Shown in pieces: positions 1 to 5,979 of a stretch of 10,449 nt of DNA (within the stretch, counting starts at the first letter, position 1; each line of letters opens with the position of its first letter). The notes beneath the pieces were generated by a model. That model saw nothing but the letters and a program-made list of their open reading frames with translations. It did not search any database and was not told the origin of the DNA. The position numbers were made by a program, and so were the translations under genes. Origin of the DNA: Treponema sp. (GTDB lineage Bacteria; Spirochaetota; Spirochaetia; Treponematales; Breznakiellaceae); assembly GCA_031275035.1 (NCBI GenBank), contig JAISPH010000023.1, forward strand, positions 1 through 10,449, in the 5' to 3' direction.

Positions 1-52
1 AGACTGTTTACCACTATAGCATAATACTACCGAAACAATTAGGGTAAGGTCC

Positions 53-640
53 ATGACAAAAAGGCCCCCCGCCGTGATCATCATTACCGGCCCAAAACAT
101 TCGGGAAAAACCAGCGCGGGAAAGGCCCTGGCCCGGCTCTGGGAGGGCCTGTTCCCGGGGGGGGCCGCCGAATTTACCGACCTGGACGAACTGGTGGAAA
201 AACGGACCGGGAAAAGCCCCAGGACCCTTTACAGGGAGGGGCCGCAGTTGTTCCGCCGGGCCGAGGCGGAGGCGCTGCAGGCCCTTCTTGAAGGGGCCGG
301 GGGCGATACCATCGCGGCCGCCGGCGGGGGCCTGGCGGACAATGGGGAAGCTCTGAAAATCTTGAAAAAATGCCCGGCGGCGTTGGTGGTGTACATCGAT
401 GTTCCGGCGGAAACGGCCTGGGAACGGATCCGGGCGGCGGCGGACAAAACCGGGGAACTGCCCCCCTTTCTTAACACGGAAAATCCCCGGGAAACCCACC
501 GGCAGCTCCACAGCCGGAGGGGGGCGGTCTACCGGAAACTGGCGAAGATCACCGTACAGGCGGGGAACAGCCCGGAGGAAACGGCGGCCGCAATCTTGTG
601 CGTCCTGGCGGACACTTCCGGCCCGCCGGGGGCTCCATGA
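53..640 (+). CDS. aroK: Shikimate kinase (AroK-type)
   Basis: Probable shikimate kinase, which phosphorylates shikimate with ATP in the cytoplasmic chorismate pathway. The 195-residue protein has a P-loop GPKHSGKT (13-20), the acidic FTDLD pair (D43, D45) for Mg and shikimate, the FR of the shikimate site (F67, R68), the GGG loop (91-93), and a late RRGAVY arginine (R155/R156), all in family order. The usual GE..FR reads GPQLFR here. The lid (about 134-140, GELPPFL) lacks the arginine of the common RPLL motif. The family is usually 165-180 residues, and the extra length is mostly a Pro/Gly-rich tail. The ATG follows AGGGTAAGG at a suitable distance. A -10-like CATAAT lies at 20-25, but its -35 would be outside the window. 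The stop lies about 40 bp before the end of an IS630 relic. Another small-molecule kinase of the same fold is possible. Confidence 0.82.
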   Translation: MTKRPPAVIIITGPKHSGKTSAGKALARLWEGLFPGGAAEFTDLDELVEKRTGKSPRTLYREGPQLFRRAEAEALQALLEGAGGDTIAAAGGGLADNGEALKILKKCPAALVVYIDVPAETAWERIRAAADKTGELPPFLNTENPRETHRQLHSRRGAVYRKLAKITVQAGNSPEETAAAILCVLADTSGPPGAP

Positions 641-679
641 GGGGGCCCTTCCAGGCCGGGGGACAGGGGTCTACCCGGT

Positions 680-709
680 CAGTATCAAGGCACTATTCAA
701 ACTATGGGT
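680..709 (+). repeat. Left terminal repeat of the IS630 relic
   Basis: The stretch beginning CAGTATCAAGGCAC matches the left ends of the elements at 1340 (about 21 of 30 positions) and, less well, at 1507. It points into the 3' end of the transposase relic and overlaps its stop codon, as expected for a compact IS630 end. The first bases read TCAG rather than CTAG, so the TA target border is degraded. Confidence 0.5.
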
Positions 710-1340
710 ACAGCCGTTTCAGTGTTATGCGGGCGTCAGCAGTAGTAAACCGCCAGTTGATCTTACACGCTTCCGTCTCCGGTTCCAGGCCGGCGCCTCC
801 TTCCTCATCTGTTCCAGCGTCGGTATCCGCGCCGGCGGCCCCTGGTTGTTTATCACGTTCAGCTCTATCTCCGCCATGTTCAGCCAGCTCCCGTGCCGGG
901 GCGTATAGTGTATCTCCAGTCTGTCCCTCAGCCGTCCCGCTTCTTCCGCCGGAAATGTCTCATACAGCAATGCTATGCGTATTCAGATTATCCATAACCA
1001 GGATGATCTTCTCAGCATCCGGAAAATCCTCGTCTGCCAGCTGTTGTATCTGTCCCGCCCAATCCTTGCGGGTTCCCTGTGCGGTGATTTCAGCCCGCCT
1101 CCAGCCTTCAAGCGGGGCCGTAAACATGAAGATATCGCAGGTCCCGTTCCTCACGTATTCCGTGTCAAAACAGGCAGGCTGCCCCGGCTTTACCGGTAAG
1201 GGAACCCTTGTCTCCCCTATAACTTTCGGGCATTCATCCATGCACACCAACGGCTGCTTTTCTTCCCGTTCCCGCATATAGACATCCAGCGCATCCCCCA
1301 TTAGATGTAGGGGGTAAGGTCTGACACCAGGCGTTATATC
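702..1340 (-). pseudogene. IS630-family transposase relic, frameshifted and N-truncated
   Basis: Remnant of a DDE transposase of the IS630 (Tc1/mariner-like) family. Minus-strand reading frames give the typical blocks in order: CMDE (first catalytic Asp), YVRNGTCDIFMFTAPLEGW, VMDNLNTH (second Asp), then in another frame HYTPRHGSWLNMAEIEL (catalytic Glu), and in a third frame INWRFTTADARITLKRLYP with a stop at 702-704. One frameshift lies near 960-970, where NTHSIA runs into LYETFP and about two bases appear lost. A second lies near 760, where one base appears lost. The helix-turn-helix N-terminal third is absent: the homology begins at about 1301 (MGDALDVY), and the left end of a MITE-like element starts at 1340. 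The catalytic residues survive but no continuous frame does, so the copy should be dead. Confidence 0.88.
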
Positions 1341-1510
1341 TAGTATCACGACACGCTTAAAATTACGGGTTTTTTGGGCCTATCAGGGCCTTCGGCCCTG
1401 TGTTGCAAGGAAATGTATTGCAGACGCCGCTTCGCGGCTTGTACATCAGGGCCTCCGGCCCTGTGTTGTGGGGAGACAAACTCGATTTTTCATTGGTGCC
1501 GGGATACTAG
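1340..1510. mobile_element. MITE-like element 1 (171 bp, IS630-type ends)
   Basis: Non-coding element bounded by CTAG at both ends. The left end reads CTAGTATCACGACAC, and the right end read inward on the minus strand is CTAGTATCCCGGCAC. These agree at 13 of the first 15 positions and about 20 of 30. The interior has a 25-bp direct repeat of a CAGGGCC hairpin and a GCCGC/GCGGC hairpin (1426-1438). The ends resemble the left end of the adjacent IS630 relic, so this is inferred to be a non-autonomous derivative inserted at a TA within CTAG. No ORF of note. Confidence 0.6.
1382..1468. repeat. Direct repeat of a CAGGGCC hairpin
   Basis: Two near-identical copies (about 1382-1405 and 1445-1468) each contain CAGGGCC, a 3-nt loop (TTC or TCC), GGCCCTG, then TGTTG. 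They flank a short GCCGC-TTC-GCGGC hairpin. Seen directly in the sequence; they are the interior structure of MITE-like element 1. Confidence 0.75.
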
Positions 1511-1778
1511 TACCGTGACATGATTAAATTTGCGGGTTTGGGCGCATTCCCGCCGCCGGCGGGGACCGGGCTTTTCGGGGACAAAACCATGCGGTGCATA
1601 GTTTTGTGGGCGCGCCCCGGCTGGAAGTCCGAAACAGGATGCTAAGGACTGGAGGCGCGCTTCGCTCCGGCCCCGCCTGCGGCGCGGCTACACCCCTCCA
1701 ATCCCTTGCGCTTCGCTGTGGGATACAGTTTCAGGCTATAGGAATGAAACCCCGCGTTCAATGCTGTCAGGACACTAG
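1507..1778. mobile_element. MITE-like element 2 (272 bp), sharing CTAG with element 1
   Basis: Starts at the same CTAG that closes element 1. Its left end is CTAGTACCGTGACATGATT and its right end, read inward on the minus strand, is CTAGTGTCCTGACAGCATT. Both ends then carry a GCGGG-TTT block, so the terminal repeats extend about 30 bp with mismatches. The interior is highly structured: CCCGCC/GGCGGG (1549-1563), an ACAAAACCATGC/GCATAGTTTTGT hairpin with one mismatch (1581-1607), GCGCGCC/GGCGCGC arms, and an AGTCC/GGACT pair. The left ~60 bp match the inverted repeat at 4760-4834. An open frame at 1594-1887 is compositional and crosses the element boundary. Confidence 0.6.
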
Positions 1779-1812
1779 GTTGTTTATTGGACTAATGCGG
1801 CGCGGCTTAGCT

Positions 1813-1837
1813 GCTCAACGCGCTTCGCACGTTGAGC
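1813..1837. repeat. Hairpin GCTCAACG/CGTTGAGC
   Basis: Eight-bp perfect stem with a 9-nt loop containing GCTTCGC. There is no T-run on either side, so it is not an obvious terminator. One of several hairpins in this intergenic region that share the same loop heptamer. Confidence 0.6.
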
Positions 1838-1840
1838 TTG

Positions 1841-1863
1841 GGAGTTTTGCTTCGCAAAACTCC
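1841..1863. repeat. Perfect hairpin GGAGTTTTGC/GCAAAACTCC
   Basis: Ten-bp perfect stem closing on a TTC triloop. The same stem, read on the opposite strand (GAA loop), recurs at 4641-4663, about 2.8 kb away across the dinB-type and ABC-F genes. This marks it as a dispersed repeat rather than chance pairing. Confidence 0.8.
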
Positions 1864-1880
1864 AGGGATAGGATCGCCTA

Positions 1881-1930
1881 TAATTAGAGTCTGTCCATAA
1901 TGTAGACACATTATGGACAGACTCTAATTA
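1881..1930. repeat. Perfect 23-bp inverted repeat with 4-nt loop
   Basis: A 50-bp palindrome. The left arm begins TAATTAGAGTCTGTCC, the loop is AGAC (1904-1907), and the right arm is the exact complement, ending GGACAGACTCTAATTA. The arms are AT-rich amid very GC-rich DNA. The outer sequence with GAGTCTGTCC resembles an insertion-sequence terminal repeat, so it may be two IS ends left back to back after loss of the interior, or a tiny palindromic element. The symmetry is certain; the origin is inference. Confidence 0.9.
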
Positions 1931-2020
1931 AATCAGCGCGCGCGCCGGACGGCCGCCTCCCTCCGGCGAGAGGGTGGCGGAGTAGACCGGAACAGAGCAA
2001 GGCGGAGTGAGGACTACGAA

Positions 2021-2087
2021 GAGGGGGAGCCGGGCCGCCGCATATAACGGAAAGATGCCGCGTCATGCCGGGATTGCGCTCCCCCTC
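2021..2087. repeat. Inverted repeat GAGGGGGAGC/GCTCCCCCTC
   Basis: Perfect 10-bp arms (2021-2030 and 2078-2087) enclose 47 nt. It lies just downstream of the minus-strand dinB-type gene but has no T-run, so it is not a standard intrinsic terminator. It could stabilise that transcript's 3' end or be the edge of another degraded element. Confidence 0.55.
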
Positions 2088-2105
2088 CATATAGACAGGC
2101 TTTGT

Positions 2106-2627
2106 TTACCGGAAGGCGGCGTTGATCGCCGAAAAATCGTTGTCGATTTTTAGTTCGTCAAGAATCTGGGACACCTGTCCCCGGTGGTGGGTGTTGTGGA
2201 CCGTAAGCTGGAGGAACATGAACGACAGGGGGACCGACGGGGGATTTCCCCCGTACCAGTCAAGCTTTACCGGGGCGGCAAGGTCCGCTTCCGTCAGGGC
2301 GCCGGCAAATTCCACCAGGGTCTGGTCGATGGTTTCAATGTCCGCGGTGGCTTTTTTCCACGCGGGCTCGGCCAGGGGCCCCTCGGGGAAGCTGATTTTT
2401 TCCAGGGCCGCCGGGGCTTTGGCCGCCGGGGAGGAACCCAGGGCCCCCCGGAAAAGGCCGGCAAAAAACATCGATCCTTCGCCGATATGACGGACCAGGC
2501 CGGACAGGCTGCCGTAAAATGAGCCCCGTTCTTTTTCCCGCTCTTCGTTGGAAAGGCCGTTCAGCAGTTCCAGAATTTTTTTATTCGCCTCCTGGTTGTA
2601 GCGGGCGAATGTTAAGACTGTACCCAT
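2106..2627 (-). CDS. DinB-fold (DinB/YfiT-type) metal-binding protein
   Basis: A 173-residue cytoplasmic four-helix-bundle protein of the DinB/YfiT superfamily. Members bind a divalent metal through three histidines, and some are thiol transferases or stress-induced proteins; the substrate here is unknown. The N-terminus (ARYNQEANKKILELL) has the family's Y/W-N-x-x-A-N helix. H47 (VRHIGEG) is the first ligand, and the C-terminal VHNTHHRGQ supplies the HxxxH pair (H144, H148). The start at 2627 is chosen because AAGGAG lies 7 nt upstream and homology begins there; a frame open to 2753 adds 42 residues with no similarity. It is divergent from the ABC-F gene, with no other gene in its transcription unit. 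Confidence 0.85.
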   Translation of the reverse strand: MGTVLTFARYNQEANKKILELLNGLSNEEREKERGSFYGSLSGLVRHIGEGSMFFAGLFRGALGSSPAAKAPAALEKISFPEGPLAEPAWKKATADIETIDQTLVEFAGALTEADLAAPVKLDWYGGNPPSVPLSFMFLQLTVHNTHHRGQVSQILDELKIDNDFSAINAAFR

Positions 2628-2646
2628 AATTTGTCTCCTTGATGTC

Positions 2647-2675
2647 AGTGTAAAAAGAATCATTTCACTTGTAAA
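2647..2675 (-). promoter_or_regulatory. Possible sigma70-type promoter of the dinB-type gene
   Basis: On the minus strand, TTTACA (2670-2675) and TACACT (2647-2652) are separated by 17 nt. Transcription would start near 2640, leaving a very short leader that begins at the AAGGAG ribosome site. The boxes fit, but the tight leader lowers confidence. Confidence 0.35.
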
Positions 2676-2713
2676 GGCTGCGGACGGCGGCCGTGCGGAA
2701 CCGGGCGGCTGAT

Positions 2714-2733
2714 AGACCAGGGGTCTTTTTTTT
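2714..2733 (+). terminator. Terminator-like hairpin with T-run upstream of the ABC-F gene
   Basis: AGACC (2714-2718), loop AGG, GGTCT (2722-2726), then seven more T's (2727-2733), giving an unbroken run of eight T's. This is intrinsic-terminator form in the plus direction, 37 nt before the ABC-F start codon. No plus-strand gene lies immediately upstream that needs ending, since the neighbour is on the minus strand. It may therefore be a leader attenuator for the ABC-F gene. The stem is only 5 bp. Confidence 0.45.
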
Positions 2734-2741
2734 GCTAGTAT
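2733..2741 (+). promoter_or_regulatory. Possible extended -10 for the ABC-F gene
   Basis: TGCTAGTAT has the TGN extension followed by a -10-like TAGTAT (4 of 6). There is no recognisable -35 at the right distance. If used, the leader would be about 20 nt and would bypass the hairpin just upstream. Confidence 0.25.
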
Positions 2742-2770
2742 ATGGCATTTCATAGCGGGAGTTGTGTTGA

Positions 2771-4429
2771 GTGATTACTATTACCGACCTTAGTCTTAGT
2801 TTTGGTGAACGTGTCCTTTTTAAGGACGTTAATTTGAAATTTACCCCCGGCAACTGTTACGGCATTATCGGGGCCAACGGCGCCGGGAAGTCCACTTTTC
2901 TTAAGATCCTTTCCGGAGAGACCGAGCATGACCGGGGGGAGCTTTCCATTAGTTCCGGCCAGCGTGTGGCGGTACTTAAACAGGATCACTTTGCCTTTGA
3001 GGAATACCCGGTTCTGGAAACGGTGATCATGGGCTATCCAAAGCTCTACGGGATACAGAAGGAGCGGGAGGCTGTTTACGCCAAGGCCGATTTTTCCGAG
3101 GCCGACGGCATGAGGGCCAGCGAACTGGAAGCGGACTTCGCGGATCTGGGGGGCTGGGAGGGGGAGGCCCAGGCGGGGCAGCTCCTTTCCGGCCTGGGCC
3201 TTGACGAGGCGGATCATCCTAAAATGATGAGCGAGCTTGATGAATCCAGAAAAGTCCGGGTGCTTCTGGCCCAGGCCCTTTTCGGCAATCCCGATATTCT
3301 GCTCCTGGACGAACCCACCAACGGGCTGGACCTGGAATCCATTTCCTGGCTGGAAGAATTCCTTATCGGCTTCCCCAATACCGTTATTGTGGTCTCCCAT
3401 GACCGGCATTTCCTTAACGCGGTGTGTACCCATATCTGCGACATAGACTTTGGCAGAATAACCGCTTATTCGGGAAACTACGATTTTTGGTACCAGATGA
3501 GCCAGATGCTCCAGCGCCAGGCCAAGGATCAGCAGAAAAAAAACGAGGAAAAGGCCCGGGAGCTGCGGGAATTTATTCAACGTTTCGCCAGCAACGCCAG
3601 CAAAAGCCGCCAGGCCACGAGCCGCAAGAAGGTGCTGGAGAAATTAAACCTGGACAATGTGCATGTCACCAGCCGCAAGTTCCCCTATGTGGGTTTTAAG
3701 CCCAGCCGGGAGATCGGCAACAACGTGCTGCGGGTAGAAAAACTATGTTTCCAGGCCGAGGGGACGAGGCTGCTGGACGATTTTTCCCTGCTGGTGAACC
3801 GGGGGGATAAAATAGCCTTTGTGGGGATTGAACACGCCGCCAAATCCGCCCTTTTTGACATTATCGCCGGGGAAAAAAAGGCGGAATCCGGCGATGTATA
3901 TTGGGGTCAGACCACCGTCTTTTCCTATTTTCCCAGGGAAAATTCCGCCTATTTTAATTCCTCCCTTTCCATTACCGACTGGCTTAGGCAGTACAGCCCG
4001 GACCAGGACGAAACCTATGTCCGCAGCTTCCTGGGGCGTATGCTTTTTTCCGGGGATGAGGCCCTGAAGCCCGTGAACGTTCTTTCCGGGGGGGAACGGG
4101 TGCGCTGCCTCCTGGCAAAGATGATGCTCTCCGCCGCCAACGTGCTTATCCTTGACGAACCGACCAACCACCTGGACCTGGAGGCCATCACCGCCCTGAA
4201 TGACGGGCTTGCCGCCTTTAACGGGGTGATCCTTTTTAATTCCCATGACCATGAATTTATCAATTCCATAGCCAACAGGATTATTGAGATCGTCCCCCCC
4301 GCCGGCTCCGGGACCGGCCGTTTCCACTGCATCGACCGGATGATGCCCTTTGACGACTACTTGGCCGACGATTCGGTAAAGGAGCTGCGGACCCAGGCCT
4401 ACCACCACGCCGAGCGGCTGCGGATATAG
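2771..4429 (+). CDS. ybiT: ABC-F family ATPase, YkpA/YbiT subgroup
   Basis: A soluble tandem-ABC protein of 552 residues with no membrane segments. ABC-F proteins bind the ribosomal E site and adjust stalled translation; some confer antibiotic tolerance. Domain 1 has Walker A GANGAGKS (34-41), an atypical signature SELDESRKVRVLLAQ, Walker B ILLLDEP (176-182) with catalytic E181, and H210 in SHDRH. A charged helical linker (about 245-305) with NASKSRQATSRKK matches the P-site tRNA interaction motif region of this subgroup. Domain 2 has signature LSGGE (438-442), Walker B LILDEP with E463 and H492, but a degenerate P-loop GIEHAAKS (352-359). From memory, the YkpA/YbiT subgroup has a similar altered P-loop and altered first signature, so this is probably not decay. 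The start is GTG, with GCGGGAG nine nt upstream. Confidence 0.9.
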   Translation: MITITDLSLSFGERVLFKDVNLKFTPGNCYGIIGANGAGKSTFLKILSGETEHDRGELSISSGQRVAVLKQDHFAFEEYPVLETVIMGYPKLYGIQKEREAVYAKADFSEADGMRASELEADFADLGGWEGEAQAGQLLSGLGLDEADHPKMMSELDESRKVRVLLAQALFGNPDILLLDEPTNGLDLESISWLEEFLIGFPNTVIVVSHDRHFLNAVCTHICDIDFGRITAYSGNYDFWYQMSQMLQRQAKDQQKKNEEKARELREFIQRFASNASKSRQATSRKKVLEKLNLDNVHVTSRKFPYVGFKPSREIGNNVLRVEKLCFQAEGTRLLDDFSLLVNRGDKIAFVGIEHAAKSALFDIIAGEKKAESGDVYWGQTTVFSYFPRENSAYFNSSLSITDWLRQYSPDQDETYVRSFLGRMLFSGDEALKPVNVLSGGERVRCLLAKMMLSAANVLILDEPTNHLDLEAITALNDGLAAFNGVILFNSHDHEFINSIANRIIEIVPPAGSGTGRFHCIDRMMPFDDYLADDSVKELRTQAYHHAERLRI

Positions 4430-4574
4430 GGGCCGCAGGGGACGGCCGTCCCGGAGGGGCGGCTAACTGTTGGCGGCAAGTTTTTATCACCGCCGTGTCC
4501 GCAGCGGCTCCGCGGTATCCAATACGCGACCCGCCGGCAGGGAGGCCGCGGCATACATGCCGGCTGGGATACAT

Positions 4575-4605
4575 TTTGACGTTTTTGCGAAGCAAAAACG
4601 TCAAA
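4575..4605. repeat. Perfect 14-bp hairpin with GAA loop
   Basis: The arms TTTGACGTTTTTGC and GCAAAAACGTCAAA close on GAA. The tip is the same GC-GAA-GC as in the hairpin at 4641, but the outer stem differs, so it is a separate repeat type with a shared apex. Confidence 0.8.
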
Positions 4606-4640
4606 CCCCCAAGTGGCATGTCCTGGGATCTTCTTTTTCT

Positions 4641-4663
4641 GGAGTTTTGCGAAGCAAAACTCC
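4641..4663. repeat. Second copy of the GGAGTTTTGC hairpin
   Basis: The arms GGAGTTTTGC and GCAAAACTCC with loop GAA are the reverse-strand form of 1841-1863. It is immediately followed by another perfect 10-bp hairpin, GGCGAAAGCC/GGCTTTCGCC (4667-4689, loop GCA). Confidence 0.8.
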
Positions 4664-4689
4664 CAAGGCGAAAGCCGCAGGCTTTCGCC

Positions 4690-4834
4690 AGCGCAAGGGA
4701 TAGAGCGGAAATACCGCAGGGCCCCCGCCGCGGGCGGGGGGTCGAGGAATTGGAGCGATAGCCCGGTCCCCGCCAAGCGAAGCGAAGGCGGGGATGCGCC
4801 CAAATTCACAAATATAATCGTATCGGGACGCTAG
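4690..4834 (-). mobile_element. Inverted end of a MITE-2-like element
   Basis: Read on the minus strand from 4834, the sequence is CTAGCGTCCCGATACGATTA, then TTTGGGCGCAT, a CCCCGCC/GGCGGGG hairpin (4768-4793) and ACCGGGCT. This is the same order as 1507-1572 on the plus strand. It continues with a CCCGCC/GGCGGG-type hairpin and TCCCTTGCGC, also present near 1700. The other terminus is uncertain; CTAA at 4463 is a weak candidate, which would give an element of about 370 bp. The CTAG end overlaps the stop codon of the peptidase gene. Confidence 0.55.
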
Positions 4835-5979
4835 ATAACCCGCAGTTCCCTGGGGAAGGCGTGCAGCACCTCCGGCCCCTCCCGGCCAATGGCTACCAGG
4901 TTTTCTATCCGCACCCCCAGGCGGCCCGGCAGGTAGATTCCCGGTTCGATGGAAAATACCATCCCCGGGGCAATGGGCGTGGTCTCCCCCTTGGCCGCAG
5001 AGACTCCCTCGTGGCCGTCGATCCCCAGGCCGTGGCCCGTCCGGTGGGTAAAGTAGGGGCCGTAGCCGGCTTTCTCGATTACCTGCCGGGCGGCGTCATC
5101 CACGTCCCCCAGGAGATTCCCCGGCCGGGCCTTGGCCTCCGCCGCCAGGTGGGCTTCCAGGACGATGTTGTAGACCTTTTCAAATTCCGCGCCGGGGGTC
5201 CCAAAGTGGAAGGTCCTGGTGCAGTCCGTATGGTAGCCCTCCAGCCGCCCCCCAAAGTCAATGAGGAGTCCCTTCCCCTTTTCAATGAGGGTCTGGCCGG
5301 TCACGTGGTGGGGCACCGCCCCGTTGGCCCCCACGGCCACGATGGCGCCGTAGGCCGCCACCCCGGTACGGCGGAGGGCGGCGGTTAGTTCCTCGCAGAA
5401 TTCGGTTTCCGTTTTGCCCAGCCAATAGCCGCCCTTCCCGATGACGGCGGTCAGGGCATGGTCCGACAGCCTGGCGGCCCGGCGGATACGATCAAGTTCC
5501 TCCCCGTCCTTGTAAAGCCGCAGAGGATCGGTAAGGGGGGAGCCCAGGGTAAAGGCCGTCCGGGGAAACTTCTCCGCGATGGGCAGGGAAAAGAAGGCGG
5601 GGATCTGGGGCTCCAGGGCGATCTTCCCAGCGGGGAAATTCCGTTTTTCAATTTCCCGTTTCAAAAGCTCGAAGGGGTCCTCCCCGTCTTTCCAGAATAC
5701 GAATTCCCCGATGGGGAGGGGCTCTACCTGATCCTTGTAGAGGATATTCGCCAGCACAAAGGGCGGCGGCGGAGACCCGCCTTCCGCCGGAGAGCCCCCC
5801 GCGGGCAGGACCAGGAGGAGCAGCCGCTCATCCCCGTTGACTCCGTAACCTGAAAGGTAGAACAGGTTGGAAGAGGGACTCACCAGGAACAGATCGATCC
5901 CCCGCTTCCGCATCTCCGCCCTTACTCCGTTCATCCGCTTCTGATAAACCTCGGCGTCCATGATAACCCCCATTGACAT
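4831..5979 (-). CDS. M24B metallopeptidase, Xaa-Pro aminopeptidase/dipeptidase type
   Basis: A predicted cytoplasmic, dimetal 'pita-bread' peptidase of 382 residues that cleaves next to proline (PepP/PepQ group). The N-terminal creatinase-like domain (about 8-150, with DLFLVSPSSNLFYLSGY) precedes the catalytic domain. All five metal ligands are visible: D241 (LIDFGG), D252 (HTDCTRT), H316 (RTGHGLGI), E345 (SIEPGIY) and E359 (RIEN). The substrate-side histidine of AVPHHVTG is also present. Length fits PepQ and short PepP proteins; aminopeptidase versus dipeptidase cannot be told from the sequence alone. Starts at 5979, 5973 or 5961 are possible; 5961 begins MDAEVYQKRM, closest to the usual family start. 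The TAG stop lies inside a repeat end. The gene is divergent from the importer operon. Confidence 0.9.
   Translation of the reverse strand: MSMGVIMDAEVYQKRMNGVRAEMRKRGIDLFLVSPSSNLFYLSGYGVNGDERLLLLVLPAGGSPAEGGSPPPPFVLANILYKDQVEPLPIGEFVFWKDGEDPFELLKREIEKRNFPAGKIALEPQIPAFFSLPIAEKFPRTAFTLGSPLTDPLRLYKDGEELDRIRRAARLSDHALTAVIGKGGYWLGKTETEFCEELTAALRRTGVAAYGAIVAVGANGAVPHHVTGQTLIEKGKGLLIDFGGRLEGYHTDCTRTFHFGTPGAEFEKVYNIVLEAHLAAEAKARPGNLLGDVDDAARQVIEKAGYGPYFTHRTGHGLGIDGHEGVSAAKGETTPIAPGMVFSIEPGIYLPGRLGVRIENLVAIGREGPEVLHAFPRELRVI

Larger units (their letters stand above)
1779..2105. other. Gene-free hairpin-rich interval
   Basis: Between element 2 and the dinB-type gene I see no credible coding frame. 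The interval holds two GC-TTC-GC-tipped hairpins (1813-1837, 1841-1863), the perfect palindrome at 1881-1930, a CG-dinucleotide-rich stretch (1936-1960) and a widely spaced inverted repeat (2021-2087). No promoter or RNA gene was recognised. Confidence 0.7.
4430..4830. other. Gene-free repeat-rich interval between convergent genes
   Basis: This is the shared 3' space of the ABC-F gene (+) and the peptidase gene (-). It contains the palindrome GGGACGGCCGTCCC (4439-4452), four perfect GC-rich or mixed hairpins listed separately, and an inverted copy of the MITE-2 end. No T-run follows any hairpin in the plus direction. The frames that stay open here are compositional; none has a recognisable motif or ribosome site. 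Confidence 0.7.

Noticed and set aside
725..970. Separate small gene beginning with TTG at 970
   Set aside because: It is the C-terminal catalytic part of the IS630 transposase after a frameshift; the block HGSWLNMAEIEL continues the upstream frame.
598..1281. Long plus-strand open frame of 227 codons
   Set aside because: It is antisense to the IS630 relic. The minus frames give clear transposase motifs, and this frame has no recognisable domain or ribosome site.
1538..1720. Integron attC-like site (GCGCA ... TGCGC arms with internal hairpins)
   Set aside because: The outer arms do not fit the RYYYAAC/GTTRRRY core rules, there is no integrase or cassette array, and the block fits better as the interior of a MITE-type element.
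1594..1887. Plus-strand open frame of 97 codons
   Set aside because: It runs through hairpins and the end of MITE-like element 2 into the next repeats, with no motif and no ribosome site.
2628..2753. N-terminal extension of the dinB-type gene to 2753
   Set aside because: The extra 42 residues are unlike the family, and the ATG at 2627 has a well-placed AAGGAG.
4463..4490. Left terminus of the element ending at 4834
   Set aside because: CTAACTGTTGGCGGC matches the terminal-repeat consensus only at scattered positions; kept only as a weak candidate.
4399..4809. Open frames in both strands of the 4430-4830 interval
   Set aside because: They read through perfect hairpins and repeats; amino-acid content is low-complexity R/P/A/G and no start signal is evident.
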